Below are positions 19,373-29,386 of a stretch of DNA of 64,000 nucleotides, piece by piece. The translations under genes and the position numbers were made by a program. Position 1 is the stretch's first letter. Every line of letters starts with the position of its first letter. The notes under the pieces are model-generated. The model searched no databases, had not been told where the DNA came from, and saw only the letters and a list, made by a program, of their open reading frames with translations. The stretch is from Staphylococcus delphini (GTDB lineage Bacteria; Bacillota; Bacilli; Staphylococcales; Staphylococcaceae): positions 1,798,001-1,862,000 of the forward strand of contig NZ_LR134263.1 of NCBI RefSeq assembly GCF_900636325.1, read 5' to 3'.

Positions 19373-20104
19373 TTATTTCAATGTTCTTTTTAACGATTGA
19401 ATGAATTTCTGATCTTGATCTGTCAATGGATAATGGTCCAATAAATCAGGACGTTTCAGCCAAGTACGTGTCAATGACTGCTCATGACGCCATTGTGCAA
19501 TTTTCGCATGATCCCCAGACAACAGCACATCCGGTACCGTCATCCCCTCATAATCACTCGGACGCGTATATTGCGGATATTCTAATAAACCGCTCGAAAA
19601 TGAATCATCTTCATGCGACACTTGGTTCCCTAACACACCCGGAATGAGACGCACAATCGCATCTGTCATGACCATTGCAGGCAACTCGCCCCCTGTCAGC
19701 ACATAATCGCCGACAGAAATTTCGTCTGTAACGAGATGTTCGCGAATCCGTTCATCATAACCTTCATAATGGCCACAAATAAAAACGAGATGTTCCGCTT
19801 CAGCGAGAGACTCCGCCAACTTTTGATTGAACGGTTGTCCTTGTGGCGTCATTAAAATCACACGTGTCCTTTCTGAAACTTCCAAATCTGCCATCGCATT
19901 AAAAATCGGTTCAGGCTTCAATACCATCCCTTGCCCGCCACCGTATGGATAATCATCGACTTGATTATGTTTATTGTTGGCATAATCACGAAAATTAATC
20001 AATCGCGTCGTTAATGTGTTATTTTCTCTTGCACGCTTTAAAATAGACTGATTGAGGACACCTTCAAACATTTCTGGGAAGAGCGTTAAGTAGTCGATTT
20101 TCAT
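19373..20104 (-). CDS. trmD: tRNA (guanine-37-N1) methyltransferase
   Basis: SPOUT-class methyltransferase that uses S-adenosylmethionine to methylate G37 next to the anticodon, preventing +1 frameshifting. The 243 residues start [20 protein letters not shown] and carry the trefoil-knot motifs [28 protein letters not shown] and [17 protein letters not shown]. The length is normal. The ATG at 20104 overlaps the rimM stop by four bases, indicating coupled translation. Confidence 0.98.
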   Translation of the reverse strand: MKIDYLTLFPEMFEGVLNQSILKRARENNTLTTRLINFRDYANNKHNQVDDYPYGGGQGMVLKPEPIFNAMADLEVSERTRVILMTPQGQPFNQKLAESLAEAEHLVFICGHYEGYDERIREHLVTDEISVGDYVLTGGELPAMVMTDAIVRLIPGVLGNQVSHEDDSFSSGLLEYPQYTRPSDYEGMTVPDVLLSGDHAKIAQWRHEQSLTRTWLKRPDLLDHYPLTDQDQKFIQSLKRTLK

Positions 20105-20604
20105 TCGTTTAACAACCCTTCTAACGGTGTAATCACGATACGACGTCCTTTAATGTCCACTTCTTTCACGACATCCGCAATGTAAGGAATAAGATGTTCT
20201 TTGTCACCTTTCACGACCCACACATCATTCGCACCTGTTTCAAAAATTTCCGTGACGCGACCAATCGGACGATCACCGTCAAACACCGTACAACCAATAA
20301 TATCTGAGTAATAAAACTCATGTTCGTCTAATTCAATCGCTTCATGATCACGCTCTTGATAAAGATGTGTCCCTTTCAAATGTTCGATGTCATTAATATT
20401 CGTATAGCCTTCAAACGTCAACATATGTAAGCCTTTATGCATACGATGGGACTTCACAGTTAACGACAGGGGTTGACCTTGATATTCTGCTTGTAACACT
20501 TCACCGGGTTGAAAGCGAATCTCTGTAAAATCCGAATGAGACTGAACTTTGACTTCACCTTTAATCCCGTGTGTGTTCACAATTTTACCCACTTCTACTT
20601 TCAT
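20101..20604 (-). CDS. rimM: Ribosome maturation factor RimM
   Basis: Assists assembly of the 30S head by binding S19. The 167 residues start [20 protein letters not shown], the RimM N-domain beta-barrel, and end in a PRC-barrel with [16 protein letters not shown] and VITPLEGLL. The ATG is preceded by AGGAGGCT. It overlaps trmD by four bases. A terminator-like hairpin (20635-20667) stands between rpsP and this gene and may act as an attenuator. Confidence 0.96.
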   Translation of the reverse strand: MKVEVGKIVNTHGIKGEVKVQSHSDFTEIRFQPGEVLQAEYQGQPLSLTVKSHRMHKGLHMLTFEGYTNINDIEHLKGTHLYQERDHEAIELDEHEFYYSDIIGCTVFDGDRPIGRVTEIFETGANDVWVVKGDKEHLIPYIADVVKEVDIKGRRIVITPLEGLLNE

Positions 20605-20634
20605 ATCGTGAGCCTCCTATTATCACTATTTATA

Positions 20635-20667
20635 CAAAAAAGAGATGAGACCGAAGCCCCTCTCATC
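20635..20667 (-). terminator. Terminator or attenuator between rpsP and rimM
   Basis: On the minus strand GATGAGA-loop-TCTCATC is followed by TCTTTTTT, about 30 bases before the rimM start. The 322-base spacer 20605-20926 otherwise holds only a weak hairpin behind rpsP (GGAAGG/CCTTTCC, about 20889-20915) and no gene that I can see. Confidence 0.55.
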
Positions 20668-20926
20668 AAGTCACTTCTCGTCTCACCTCATGATTGGTGA
20701 TTCCATGTATATAGAGTTTCAAATCATCTCTCAACTTGAACTCCAGAAAGGCGACTCGATATTTAAAACTTGAAATTTACTGTTTTAAAGTCAGTCACTT
20801 CTTGCACGACTACTCTTATCGATCCTGTCATGCACTATCCGCTTGAATCACCGCGATATCAACAAACGTTATCGCTTAAAATCAAATAGGAAAGGTGTCT
20901 CTCCCTTCCCCGTTGATATGCTTACA

Positions 20927-21202
20927 TTATTTTGCTTTTTTCTGTTCGTCAAAAGTTTTTAAGATACCTTCACGTGATAAAAGGTTATGAACTGTATCTG
21001 TTGGTTTCGCACCGTCTTTTAACCATTTAAGTGCTAATTCTGCATCGATTTTAACTTCCGGTGCATTTACCGCTGCTGGGTTGTAAGTACCGATTTGTTC
21101 GATGATACGACCGTCACGTGGTGAACGTGCGTCTGCTACTACGATACGATAGAATGGGTTTCTTTTTGAACCTAAACGTGTTAAACGAATTTTAACTGCC
21201 AT
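20927..21202 (-). CDS. rpsP: 30S ribosomal protein S16
   Basis: Ribosomal protein that stabilises the 30S body. The 91 residues begin [20 protein letters not shown] and continue [22 protein letters not shown], diagnostic for S16. The ATG at 21202 follows AAAGGAGAGAA. In many Firmicutes ffh lies immediately upstream; here nearly 12 kb of accessory DNA intervenes (21203-32892), so rpsP must use its own promoter in the ~120 bases upstream before the repeat at 21331. Confidence 0.98.
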   Translation of the reverse strand: MAVKIRLTRLGSKRNPFYRIVVADARSPRDGRIIEQIGTYNPAAVNAPEVKIDAELALKWLKDGAKPTDTVHNLLSREGILKTFDEQKKAK

Positions 21203-21330
21203 TTATAATTCTCTCCTTTAATGTCATAAGTTTTGTTATCTACAAGAAATTATAATAACAGGAACTCACGGTTTTGTAAAGAGAAAATACTTTACCATTT
21301 TAAAATTTCTATCGCACTGTGCTACATATG

Positions 21331-21685
21331 TGGATGGGACATAAAAATTTTTGATGCTATTGACACGGAATATTTTTTAACTTGCCCTCAATAATTTAGG
21401 CTTTGATTGCCTTCATGGCTTCCCTTTCCTAGGCTGGCCCTTCAACTAAATTCGGCTTGATTGAAGCATACATAAGATGGGCGCCGAATTGGATTTTGGG
21501 AGCAGTACAGAAATCTCATGTGTAACAAAGATTTCGTCGTACTGCCCCCGCAAGGCTGACTAGACTTCTCAAAAGCATGTGCATTGAGAAGTCAGACAGC
21601 TACTGCGATAAACAGTAACCACTTTTGAAGTTAAATGACATTATTTTGTCTTTAACATAACCACTCAGGAATCTCGCCCAGATTG
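21331..21685 (+). repeat. Interspersed repeat element, long-core form (copy 3)
   Basis: It starts TGGATGGGACATAAAAATTTT, similar to the left end of copy 2, then the abbreviated module TTGCCTTCATGGCTTCCC, the AATTCGG/CCGAATT hairpin, the long core (GGGAGCAGTAC...GTACTGCCCCCGC), the GACTTCTC/GAGAAGTC hairpin and ends near CTCAGGAATCTCGCCC. The remainder of the spacer up to 21926 shows no gene that I trust. Confidence 0.8.
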
Positions 21686-21926
21686 TGTGTCAATAAGGCT
21701 TTTTGTTTTAAAGGAAGAATCGTTCATGCAATCTGCTTCGGTTTTGAAAGCAGGGATATATGTAATTAAAAAATGCAAACCGTTCATCTTTTGTTGGTGT
21801 GGGTATCGCACAGTTAGAGAGCTGGACAATTTTTTATTGATGTTTAGATTAGCATTATATGTAAGATTAAAAACAAGATAATTAGAACAAAACATGTTTT
21901 AGATTTGGACAACTTTAATTTTTGAA

Positions 21927-21955
21927 CAAAAAAACACACCCGATAAGGCGTGATG
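21927..21955 (-). terminator. Likely terminator of the small HTH/hypothetical unit
   Basis: On the minus strand CACGCC-TTATC-GGGTG with a one-base bulge is followed by TGTTTTTTT, about 90 bases after the 22044-22220 gene. Confidence 0.55.
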
Positions 21956-22043
21956 GGTTAAACATATTCTAAATTACAGTGTTTTCGCATTAACCACTTG
22001 CTTGGTATCGGTTAATAACTCAGAAAGAAGGATAATTTCACTC

Positions 22044-22220
22044 TCAATTAACTTGATAATCTTTCAAAATAACGTCTATTTCATCTTTGGCTTTAACTTT
22101 CGTTGCCCTCACATTTGTTTTATTGACGCTTTTATTCTCGCTAACATCCATCGCGTTTAAAAGTTTTTCAGCTGATTTTTGTGTAAATTTATATACTGTC
22201 ATAATACTGATTGTAGGCAT
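22044..22220 (-). CDS. Small hypothetical protein, 58 residues
   Basis: Not recognised. The ORF begins MPTISIMTVYKFTQKSAEKL and ends in DEIDVILKDYQVN; it is soluble, charged and mostly helical. ATG 22220 has AAAGGTG about nine bases upstream, while an internal ATG (22202) would give MTVYKFTQKS. It lies 85 bases downstream of the HTH gene on the same strand and ahead of a terminator, so the two could form one small operon. It may belong to a plasmid- or phage-derived module. Genuineness is supported only by the ribosome binding site and context. Confidence 0.5.
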   Translation of the reverse strand: MPTISIMTVYKFTQKSAEKLLNAMDVSENKSVNKTNVRATKVKAKDEIDVILKDYQVN

Positions 22221-22305
22221 ACGCCTTACACCTTTCTTTTGGTATAAATATGTTCCTTATAATCATCATAATTCTTATTATTGTGTACATAATATTTAAC
22301 TCATC

Positions 22306-22509
22306 TTATCCTTCAATCTTACATTGATACTCATACAACTTTTCAGCAGTTTGTAGTGTAATCCCATCAAGCTCACGTTTACCATTTCTTAAATCACTTA
22401 TTCTCCCTGTACTTACACCTGTTTCTTGATGAATTTTATACGCACTTACCTGACTGTTAATCAAACGTTCAATCGTCTTTTTGTATTCTGACAATATTCT
22501 CACCTTCAT
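22306..22509 (-). CDS. Small XRE-like helix-turn-helix protein
   Basis: The 67-residue product fits a Cro/CI-like HTH: SAYKIHQETGVSTGRISDLR is the helix-turn-helix (about residues 22-42), followed by NGKRELDGITLQTAEKLYEYQ, where family members carry the third and fourth helices. It would be a DNA-binding regulator, perhaps of its own small unit. The N-terminal third of the same gene recurs at 29387-29432 as part of a long direct repeat, where it is truncated. The target is unknown. Confidence 0.7.
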   Translation of the reverse strand: MKVRILSEYKKTIERLINSQVSAYKIHQETGVSTGRISDLRNGKRELDGITLQTAEKLYEYQCKIEG

Positions 22510-22644
22510 ATCGATAGCCTAATTTTCGCATATGCAAGATTCTCGCTAACTTAATGATTTGCGGGATTAGAAAAATGAATATTATCATTACTAACTTGAC
22601 TAAACTCATTTGAAATCCTCCCTATTTCAATGTATAATGTGAGT

Positions 22645-22710
22645 GTAAGTGGAGGGAGCCACGAATGACTCCCGAAATAATTAATCAATATCTTGATTGT
22701 TTGGCTTTTT
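22645..22710 (+). ncRNA. Predicted antisense RNA of type I toxin-antitoxin module A (~66 nt)
   Basis: A textbook sigma-A promoter points rightwards: TTGAAA (22610-22615), 17 bases, TATAAT (22633-22638). The RNA would start near 22645, contain hairpin GGGAG/CTCCC (22654-22673) and end after AATCAA-TATC-TTGATT followed by a T run at 22706-22710. It would be fully complementary to the 3' part of the toxin message. The size is close to that of known antitoxin RNAs of type I modules. Expression is inferred. Confidence 0.55.
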
Positions 22711-22827
22711 GCTAACTAATAGATAGCTTATATGCCACAATCTCAATTGTCTTAGCACTAACGGTAGAATGAGTACAATGGCTACTTGTACATCTCTACT
22801 AGTTAGTGCTTTTATTATTTCGTGCAT
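22681..22827 (-). CDS. Predicted small hydrophobic toxin of a type I toxin-antitoxin module (copy A)
   Basis: A 48-residue peptide: MHEIIKALTSRDVQVAIVLI, then LPLVLRQLRLWHISYLLVSK and KPNNQDID. It has one hydrophobic segment (about residues 14-38) and a charged tail, like membrane-acting type I toxins, although I do not match it to a named family. The Shine-Dalgarno GGGAGGTG is 11 bases before the ATG. The sequence holding it (GAGTGTAAGGGAGG in the RNA) is complementary, with one bulge, to the 3' end of the same message (22641-22655), so the start would be sequestered until processing, a hallmark of type I toxins. An extended -10 (TGATATAAT, about 22881-22889) can drive it. Confidence 0.6.
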   Translation of the reverse strand: MHEIIKALTSRDVQVAIVLILPLVLRQLRLWHISYLLVSKKPNNQDID

Positions 22828-23072
22828 TGGGCCGCTCACCTCCCTTACACTCAATGAGTAAGCTATTGCTCACATTAATCATTATATCACCCATTTGGGA
22901 TATATGCGACAATTTTTTTAAATTATCGAGCTTTGAAGTAAATTTGAATATTAAAATTCATAGATACATTCCTGTGTTAAATTTAGCACCCTCTCATTCA
23001 ATCTTCAAATAGTCAGTTATGAGTTCTGTATGTTCTTCAATTTTTTATTGCTTATTTCTGCTCCTTCTTTAA

Positions 23073-23231
23073 TCATACTAACACCCTAAACTTAACTTTG
23101 ATATTATCGGGACCAACTGTAAATGCTTCCTCTGTTTCTTCACAGTGAATTTCATTCTTTAAAATTTTCAATGTAAAGTAATCTTCATACTTGAAAATAT
23201 ACCAATCACTTAAATCGAGATGTTGTCTTAT
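23073..23231 (-). pseudogene. Fragment homologous to the C-terminus of the 31221-31580 gene, with remnant of the next gene's start
   Basis: In frame after the TAG at 23232 the sequence encodes a ~52-residue stretch ending IHCEETEEAFTVGPDNIKVK plus FRVLV, nearly the same as the end of the 119-residue protein at 31221-31580 (EETDEAFTVNPDNIKVKFKVIV). Even the ATGA overlap with a following gene start is kept: it continues MIKEGAEISNKK, matching MIKEGESLSD of the nuclease gene, then soon stops. Upstream similarity is lost. It is a relic of a second, diverged copy of the three-gene operon. Confidence 0.75.
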
Positions 23232-23447
23232 CTAAGCAAGCATCACGTCTTCCCCTTGCTTCGTATAAAAAGTCTCATTGGAAAAGTACGTATGATTTCT
23301 GTGATTGCTAATTCGAATCGGCATATAAGCGGCTGACCCTCTGCGGAACAACACATAAATCGAACCTTTCGAATTTTTACGCGATAACAACAAAATCTTC
23401 TCGCCATCATGTAAAATAGCCTGAAGTTTAGATTCAATATCCTCCAT
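23232..23447 (-). CDS. Small hypothetical protein downstream of hsdS
   Basis: Not recognised. The open frame starts at 23489, but no ribosome binding site precedes that ATG; ATG 23447 (MEDIESKLQAILHDGEKILL) has GAGGGG nine bases upstream, so I choose it (71 residues). The middle SKGSIYVLFRRGSAAYMPIR looks like a beta-rich fold, with RISNHRNHTYF following. The stop is TAG and the frame stays open beyond it into the gene fragment at 23073-23231, so this may itself be the N-terminal part of a recombined gene. It lies 130 bases after hsdS on the same strand. Confidence 0.5.
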   Translation of the reverse strand: MEDIESKLQAILHDGEKILLLSRKNSKGSIYVLFRRGSAAYMPIRISNHRNHTYFSNETFYTKQGEDVMLA

Positions 23448-23576
23448 CGCCTCACGCCCCTCTCTTATCGGAATATCACAAGTAGCCATTAAGAAACGTT
23501 ACGAATACACTTCAAGATAAAACGTATAACGCACCCAAGTATTCCCTTTCACTTGGATGCGCACTATCACTCAAAT

Positions 23577-24812
23577 TCAGACAAACATTTTTTGTAAGAA
23601 ACCTTGTTTGCGCTGTTTTAAGTTTTCAATCTTTTGACCCTGTAACTCAATTTGTTGGTCAAGTTTGCTGAAGAAATCACCAATTTTCTGTTGTTCTTTG
23701 ATAACGGGTAATTTAATTTTAAAATTTAATAATATATCTTCATGAATTCGTTTGCTACCTGTACCTGATGAAAAAGCCTCCATTCTCTTATAATAATTTT
23801 TCCTTGAGATATAGTTTATAAAATAATCGGCGTTGATTTTTGAATAATCAATATCTAAAGCTGGTACATCTCCCGATGAATAAAATCCATTAAATTCATT
23901 TGGTATGATGCTAAATGCACCATTAAAAAAGTTTTGTTTACCGTAAATAAATTGGGAAGCAAACCTTTTATAATAAACGGTTGCTCCCATCTTAAGAGCT
24001 CTATTAGTATTAGCATTACTAACTCCATTGACATTTAATTTAACAGTAAGCAGTTGTTTTTTATTTAAATTTATACCTTTTTCTAATTCTTTTGGTTTAT
24101 CCATAAAGAATTGAAAACTTTTTATAGTCCACGCCGGATAATCTTCTCCATTGTCATCCTTAAACCGTAGTTCTTGTGAGAAAATCTTTTGCATATAGCC
24201 TTTTTTCTGTTCTACCAACAAAGCTAATTTTTCTTCCTCTAACTCAATTTGTCGATCAAGTTTACTGAAGAAATCGCCAATCTTTTGTTGTTCTTCTACC
24301 TCATCTGGTAAGTTAAACTTTATTTTACTGATTTCATTAAAGTTCAGTCCTTCTCTGCTACCACCACTTTGTGCCATAAATATCCTTTTTTGCCCCTTTG
24401 GTGATATTAAAAACTGGCCTATAAAATTATAGTTGTAATGTTCTTTTAACCTTATTATACACACATGTTGATTTAAATTAGCATAACCTTCTTTTATTGT
24501 GTTCACTGTACTTCTACCAATGGAAGCGCCTGTAATATTCAATAAAATATCTCCATAATAAGTTCTACTATTTTTCATATTTTCATCTGTATTTTCATCA
24601 ATATAAACCAATTCGCTTAAATCCAATATTCCATACTGCACGTTTTGACTTCTAAGAAATGGGATTCCATTATTTAGATACACTGAACTACCACCCAATG
24701 GCGTTTTTCCACTACCTATCTTTGTTGTAGCTTCACCTAAAGTTATAATTCTCCACTCACCTTCAAACCCAGGAAATCGTATCTCCGGAACATTTTTCTT
24801 TAAATCAGTCAT
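23577..24812 (-). CDS. hsdS: Type I restriction-modification specificity subunit
   Basis: HsdS determines the bipartite recognition sequence of the type I enzyme. The 411 residues contain two target-recognition domains, each followed by a conserved helical spacer: EEQQKIGDFFSKLDRQIELE near residue 190 and EQQKIGDFFSKLDQQIELQG near residue 385. These near-identical repeats also allow domain shuffling. It starts MTDLKKNVPEIRFPGFEGEW, typical of staphylococcal HsdS. The ATG at 24812 overlaps the hsdM stop by eight bases, so translation is coupled. The target sequence cannot be read from the protein. Confidence 0.95.
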   Translation of the reverse strand: MTDLKKNVPEIRFPGFEGEWRIITLGEATTKIGSGKTPLGGSSVYLNNGIPFLRSQNVQYGILDLSELVYIDENTDENMKNSRTYYGDILLNITGASIGRSTVNTIKEGYANLNQHVCIIRLKEHYNYNFIGQFLISPKGQKRIFMAQSGGSREGLNFNEISKIKFNLPDEVEEQQKIGDFFSKLDRQIELEEEKLALLVEQKKGYMQKIFSQELRFKDDNGEDYPAWTIKSFQFFMDKPKELEKGINLNKKQLLTVKLNVNGVSNANTNRALKMGATVYYKRFASQFIYGKQNFFNGAFSIIPNEFNGFYSSGDVPALDIDYSKINADYFINYISRKNYYKRMEAFSSGTGSKRIHEDILLNFKIKLPVIKEQQKIGDFFSKLDQQIELQGQKIENLKQRKQGFLQKMFV

Positions 24813-26361
24813 GCTGCACCACTCCCAGTTCTTTCAAATAGTTGTTGATTTCTTCTTCAACTTGTGCGATGTCATTGTCGATATTCGCAATGTCTTGTTG
24901 AACTTGATTGAGGTCAATTGGTGCTTCTTCCTCAAAGGTGTCGACGTAGCGTGGGATATTAAGGTTGTAGTCGTTGTCTTCAATTTCTTGTAATGTTGCG
25001 GCGTAGCTATATTTATCAATGGTTGCTCTGTTTTTGTATGTGTTCATGATTTTTTCAACGTGTTCGTCTGTCAGGTGGTTTTGATTTTTACCTTTTTCGA
25101 ATGCGTTGGAAGCATCAATGAACAATACGTCTTGGTCGGCTTTACGACATTTTTTAAAGACAAGAATACATGTTGGGATACTTGTGCCGTAAAAAATGTT
25201 CGCCGGTAAGCCAATGACCGCATCTAAAGTATTTTTCTCTTCAATCAAATATTTGCGGATGACCCCTTCTGCGGCGCCACGGAACAGGACGCCATGAGGT
25301 AATACGACTGCCATTGTGCCTTCATCATCTAAATAATGCACCATATGTTGGATGAACGCGAAGTCAGCTTTTGATTTCGGTGCGAGTTTACCGTAACCGC
25401 TGAAACGATCGTCGTCGTTGAATTTGCTGTCTGCGGACCATTTTGCGCTGTACGGTGGATTGGCTACCACGGCGTCGAATTTCTCACCTAAAAAGGCAGG
25501 ATTTTCCAACGTATCGTCATTTTGAATGTCGAAATTTTCGTAACGTACATTATGTAACAACATGTTCATACGTGCTAAGTTGTATGTCGTATTGTTGCGT
25601 TCTTGGCCGTTGTAGCGATACACTTTCGTTTCTTTACCGACACGAAGGAGTAAAGAGCCAGAGCCACATGTCGGGTCATAGACGTTGCGGAGTTTGTCCT
25701 TCCCTAATGTGACGATTTGCGCTAAAATTTTCGACACTTGTTGCGGGGTATAGAATTCGCCCGCTTTTTTACCTGCATTTGCCGCAAAACGTCCGATTAA
25801 AAATTCGTACGCATCCCCTAACATGTCAATTTCCATATCGCTATGAACAAATGGCAAGTCCGCTAAGTTCACCATCACTTTACTTAATAACGCTGTACGA
25901 TCTTTCACTGTATTACCGAGACGTGTTGAACTTAAATCCATATCACTGAACAATCCGATAAAGTCTTCTTCACTGTCTTGACCGAGTGTCGACGTTTCAA
26001 CTTTACGAATCGCTTGTGCTAAATGTTCGATATCGAAGCGTTGGTTCTCAATTTCTTTCACCATTGTGCTAAATAAATCTTGTGGCTCGATGTAGTAGCC
26101 CACTGTGTCTAACAATTCCGCTTTCAAATCTTCTTGGTATTCAGGGTCTGCCCAAGCTTCTTCATATGTTTGATCTTCGCCTGATAATGCATCCGCCACT
26201 TCTGCCTCTGCTTTTTCGGACAAGAAGCGATAAAAAATCAAACCTAAAATATAATTACGGAACTCGCTCGCATCCATGTTCCCTCTTAAATCATTCGCGA
26301 TTGACCACAATTTTTTATGTAATTCAGCTTGTTGTTGACGCTGTTTTTCTGTAATTGACAT
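24805..26361 (-). CDS. hsdM: Type I restriction-modification methyltransferase subunit
   Basis: HsdM methylates adenine at N6 in the site chosen by HsdS, protecting host DNA. The 518 residues have the N-terminal helical domain (RGNMDASEFRNYILGLIFYR), the SAM-binding region VYDPTCGSGSLLLRVG and the catalytic motif IV NPPY (VVANPPYSAKWS). The C-terminus is a coiled-coil that contacts HsdS (DIANIDNDIAQVEEEINNYL). The ATG follows AATGGAGGAAATGCA. The length matches Sau1 HsdM. Confidence 0.97.
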   Translation of the reverse strand: MSITEKQRQQQAELHKKLWSIANDLRGNMDASEFRNYILGLIFYRFLSEKAEAEVADALSGEDQTYEEAWADPEYQEDLKAELLDTVGYYIEPQDLFSTMVKEIENQRFDIEHLAQAIRKVETSTLGQDSEEDFIGLFSDMDLSSTRLGNTVKDRTALLSKVMVNLADLPFVHSDMEIDMLGDAYEFLIGRFAANAGKKAGEFYTPQQVSKILAQIVTLGKDKLRNVYDPTCGSGSLLLRVGKETKVYRYNGQERNNTTYNLARMNMLLHNVRYENFDIQNDDTLENPAFLGEKFDAVVANPPYSAKWSADSKFNDDDRFSGYGKLAPKSKADFAFIQHMVHYLDDEGTMAVVLPHGVLFRGAAEGVIRKYLIEEKNTLDAVIGLPANIFYGTSIPTCILVFKKCRKADQDVLFIDASNAFEKGKNQNHLTDEHVEKIMNTYKNRATIDKYSYAATLQEIEDNDYNLNIPRYVDTFEEEAPIDLNQVQQDIANIDNDIAQVEEEINNYLKELGVVQHD

Positions 26362-26451
26362 TGCATTTCCTCCATTAGTTCAATAAGTGTATGCGTGCAC
26401 TGAAAGATCAAAACCTTTGTAACGTATAGAATCACAAAGGTCTGATGGGTG

Positions 26452-29244
26452 CTAGCTACTATATTTTTCTGTAACTTCTTCAATAAATGAAATAATTGCC
26501 TTTTTCGTTTGACGTTTTTCTTTCAGCTTTTTATCACTGACTAAATCTTTGAGGTCCGCTTGGTTCACGATACCGCTATATTCAAATTCGCCTGTCATGG
26601 ATTTCAAAATGTCTTCGTCGACCGCTTGTTGATGTGCAAATTGACTAAATTCTGCTTCTCGTTTCGCATTTTCAAATAAAATATACGCTTCATCTATATT
26701 GTCATCTTCTGTTAATTGAGGGACTACTTCATCAATAAATTCCCGTATTAAATCCCGCTTCAAACGTAACACTGGATCGTCCGCATTGTCTAAAATACGT
26801 CGAATCTGTTCACGATTACGTTGCTGTTCGCCGGTATCCTTCAAGTCGATTTGACGAATGAGATGCATAATATACGACACATTTATCAAATCATTACGTA
26901 AAATTTCAATTTCAAAATCGATGTCATCCAAAATAGACACTTGTTCCACATTGCCGCGTTTGGATTTTACTTCATCATAAATGGCATAGTATTTACCTCT
27001 ATAATCCGCAAATTCTTGTTCGTCCATGCCAATATTGTCAGTGGTAAACTCGAACTCTTCAAACGCTTTAAGTCGCAACACAAGTTTTGACACGAGACGG
27101 AATGCTTCGACAAATGCTTTCTTCCCCTCTTCATCAAACACTTCATCCATCGCTTGAGGTGTTGGTGCAATAGACTTTAACGCTGCCAACGCTTCGATAA
27201 ACTCTTCTTTGTATGCTTCATAACTTTTCATAAGCACACGATCTGTATCATCCGTTTGCGAGAACAGTTTTAACGCTTTATCCGTATTGCGTTTTAAGTT
27301 GCGGTAATTGACAATTTTTCCGAATGGCTTTGTTTCTTTCTCCACACGGTTCGTACGAGAATACGCTTGGATGAGGTCATGATATTTCAAGTTTTTATCA
27401 ACATAGAGCGTGTTCAATACTTTACTGTCAAATCCCGTTAAAAACATATTCACAACGATCAGCACGTCAATTTTATTATCCTTTACACCTTTTTTCACGT
27501 TTTTAGAGACATGATTAAAATATTCCGGGAATGTATCCGTCGTAAAATTCGTCCCAAAATGCGCATTGTAATCTTGCATCATCAGCTCTAATTGATCTCT
27601 CGAATGGACTTCATGTACACTCGTCTCTTGTGGCGCTTCATTTGCAGCATACGTAAATATACCTGCCACTTTTAATGGATGGTCATCATCACGACTGATT
27701 CGTTTGAACGTCTCATAATATTTAATCAATGCCGGGATACTTTGGACTGTTAAAATCGCCGAATACTGTCGATTGCGTGTATATTTATCGTGATTATCTC
27801 TAATATGACGGGCAATTAACTCAATGCGCTTATCTGCCAACCACACTTCATCTTTATTAATACCTTCCACCAAATCATCAGTTTCTGTACGAATATGTTG
27901 TGCTTTTATCGTATTAATGTAATCGACAGAAAAGCCTAAAACATTACCATCGTGAATCGCATTTTTGATTAAATACGCATGCAAGTTGCGACCAAATATA
28001 TCTGCCGTACTCCGACCATCGATGCTTTTATTTTCTTCAAAACGCGGCGTTCCTGTAAAACCAAAGTATTGCGCATTGTTAAAATGTTGACGCACAATCC
28101 GATGCATGTCGCCAAATTGACTCCGGTGACATTCGTCGATAATGAACACCACTTTATCCGTTTTGTATTGTTCGAGCGCTCCCGCATTATTTTGAATCGC
28201 TTTCGACATTTTTTGAATCGTCGTGACAATCAGCGGCAAACTTTTATCATTCAACTGTTTCACGAGCTGTGACGTATTGTTCGTTTTATCCACCGAACCT
28301 TTAGAAAACTTATTAAACTCTTCTTCTGTTTGACTATCTAAGTCTTTTCGGTCTACAAGGAAAATCACTTTTTTAATATTCTCTTGTTCTGAGAGGACTT
28401 GACTCGCTTTAAAAGAAGTCAACGTTTTACCGCTTCCGGTCGTATGCCAAATATAACCATTACTATTCGTTTCAGTCGCTTGATGGATCAGCGCTTCCAC
28501 AGCATGCACTTGGTAGGGACGCATCGCCATTAAAACATGATCCGTTTCATTTAAAATCATATAACGTGAAATCATTTTAGCGAGATGACAAGGTCTTAAA
28601 AACGTATCCGTAAAGTCACTTAACGTATTGATGCGGTGATTGTCCTTATCGCTCCAATAAAACATGTGACTTTTTAAAAATTCGCCATCATTATTAGATA
28701 AGTAGCGCGTCTCAATCCCGTTACTAATAATAAACAACTGAATATAACGGAACAAACCGGTGTAATTATGTTTACGATAACGTCTCACTTGGTTGAACGC
28801 TTGGTTAATATCCATACCGCGTCGTTTCAATTCGATTTGCGCAAGCGGCAATCCATTCACTAAAAGCGTCACATCATAACGCGCTTTATACTGATCGTCA
28901 ACAGCGATTTGATTCGTCACTTGAAACGTATTTTTACACCAATGGCGCGTATCTAAAAACGACAAATACACCTCAGACTCATCATCACGCTTCAAAGGCA
29001 ATTTATCACGTAAAATACGCGCACTTTCAAAGATGCCTTTACCATTGATCATCGTTAATAAGCGTTGAAACTCTTTATCTGACAGTGATTTGCCTTCTAA
29101 TTTATCTGCATGGCGTTCGTTTAATATTTGACGAAAATTATCCAATAGCTGCTGTTCATTTCGAATGGTCACAGGTTCATAGCCATTGGATTTTAATTGT
29201 GCCATCATTTCTTTTTCTAATGCGAATTCACTTTGGTAAACCAT
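26452..29244 (-). CDS. hsdR: Type I restriction-modification endonuclease/translocase subunit
   Basis: HsdR translocates DNA and cuts it away from the recognition site when that is unmethylated. The 930 residues comprise an N-terminal PD-(D/E)XK nuclease ([20 protein letters not shown], with the E-x-K pair), a helicase core with Walker [17 protein letters not shown], Walker [14 protein letters not shown] and SGFTGTPR-type motif ([12 protein letters not shown]), motif [12 protein letters not shown] and a C-terminal helical domain. It closely resembles the Sau1 HsdR protein I know from S. aureus. It lies upstream of hsdM (90-base gap), the order R-M-S. A TATAAT-like -10 is visible in the upstream spacer. 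Confidence 0.97.
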   Translation of the reverse strand: MVYQSEFALEKEMMAQLKSNGYEPVTIRNEQQLLDNFRQILNERHADKLEGKSLSDKEFQRLLTMINGKGIFESARILRDKLPLKRDDESEVYLSFLDTRHWCKNTFQVTNQIAVDDQYKARYDVTLLVNGLPLAQIELKRRGMDINQAFNQVRRYRKHNYTGLFRYIQLFIISNGIETRYLSNNDGEFLKSHMFYWSDKDNHRINTLSDFTDTFLRPCHLAKMISRYMILNETDHVLMAMRPYQVHAVEALIHQATETNSNGYIWHTTGSGKTLTSFKASQVLSEQENIKKVIFLVDRKDLDSQTEEEFNKFSKGSVDKTNNTSQLVKQLNDKSLPLIVTTIQKMSKAIQNNAGALEQYKTDKVVFIIDECHRSQFGDMHRIVRQHFNNAQYFGFTGTPRFEENKSIDGRSTADIFGRNLHAYLIKNAIHDGNVLGFSVDYINTIKAQHIRTETDDLVEGINKDEVWLADKRIELIARHIRDNHDKYTRNRQYSAILTVQSIPALIKYYETFKRISRDDDHPLKVAGIFTYAANEAPQETSVHEVHSRDQLELMMQDYNAHFGTNFTTDTFPEYFNHVSKNVKKGVKDNKIDVLIVVNMFLTGFDSKVLNTLYVDKNLKYHDLIQAYSRTNRVEKETKPFGKIVNYRNLKRNTDKALKLFSQTDDTDRVLMKSYEAYKEEFIEALAALKSIAPTPQAMDEVFDEEGKKAFVEAFRLVSKLVLRLKAFEEFEFTTDNIGMDEQEFADYRGKYYAIYDEVKSKRGNVEQVSILDDIDFEIEILRNDLINVSYIMHLIRQIDLKDTGEQQRNREQIRRILDNADDPVLRLKRDLIREFIDEVVPQLTEDDNIDEAYILFENAKREAEFSQFAHQQAVDEDILKSMTGEFEYSGIVNQADLKDLVSDKKLKEKRQTKKAIISFIEEVTEKYSS

Positions 29245-29386
29245 AAGATCCCCTACCTTTGTTTCTCTTACGATTTATTATAATATATTATGCATTTGTG
29301 TGGTGGGATTTTTATAATTATTAGTGGTTTAATCATTAGAAAACGATATATTGTGTTTAGGACATTTTTAAACATGATGGTAAGTC

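Larger units (their letters stand above)
22458..22853. repeat. Long direct repeat, copy A (~395 bp), left of the restriction system
   Basis: From TAATCAAACGTTCAATCG to the end of the toxin-like module, this stretch is nearly identical to 29387-29781. It carries the start of the HTH gene, a short AT-rich spacer and a small convergent toxin/antisense module. The two copies bracket the complete hsdS-hsdM-hsdR set in the same orientation. A short further match (AGTCAGTTATGAGTTCTGTA) lies at 22999-23055 and directly adjoins copy B, so ~140 bp present in copy A are missing from copy B. Confidence 0.9.
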
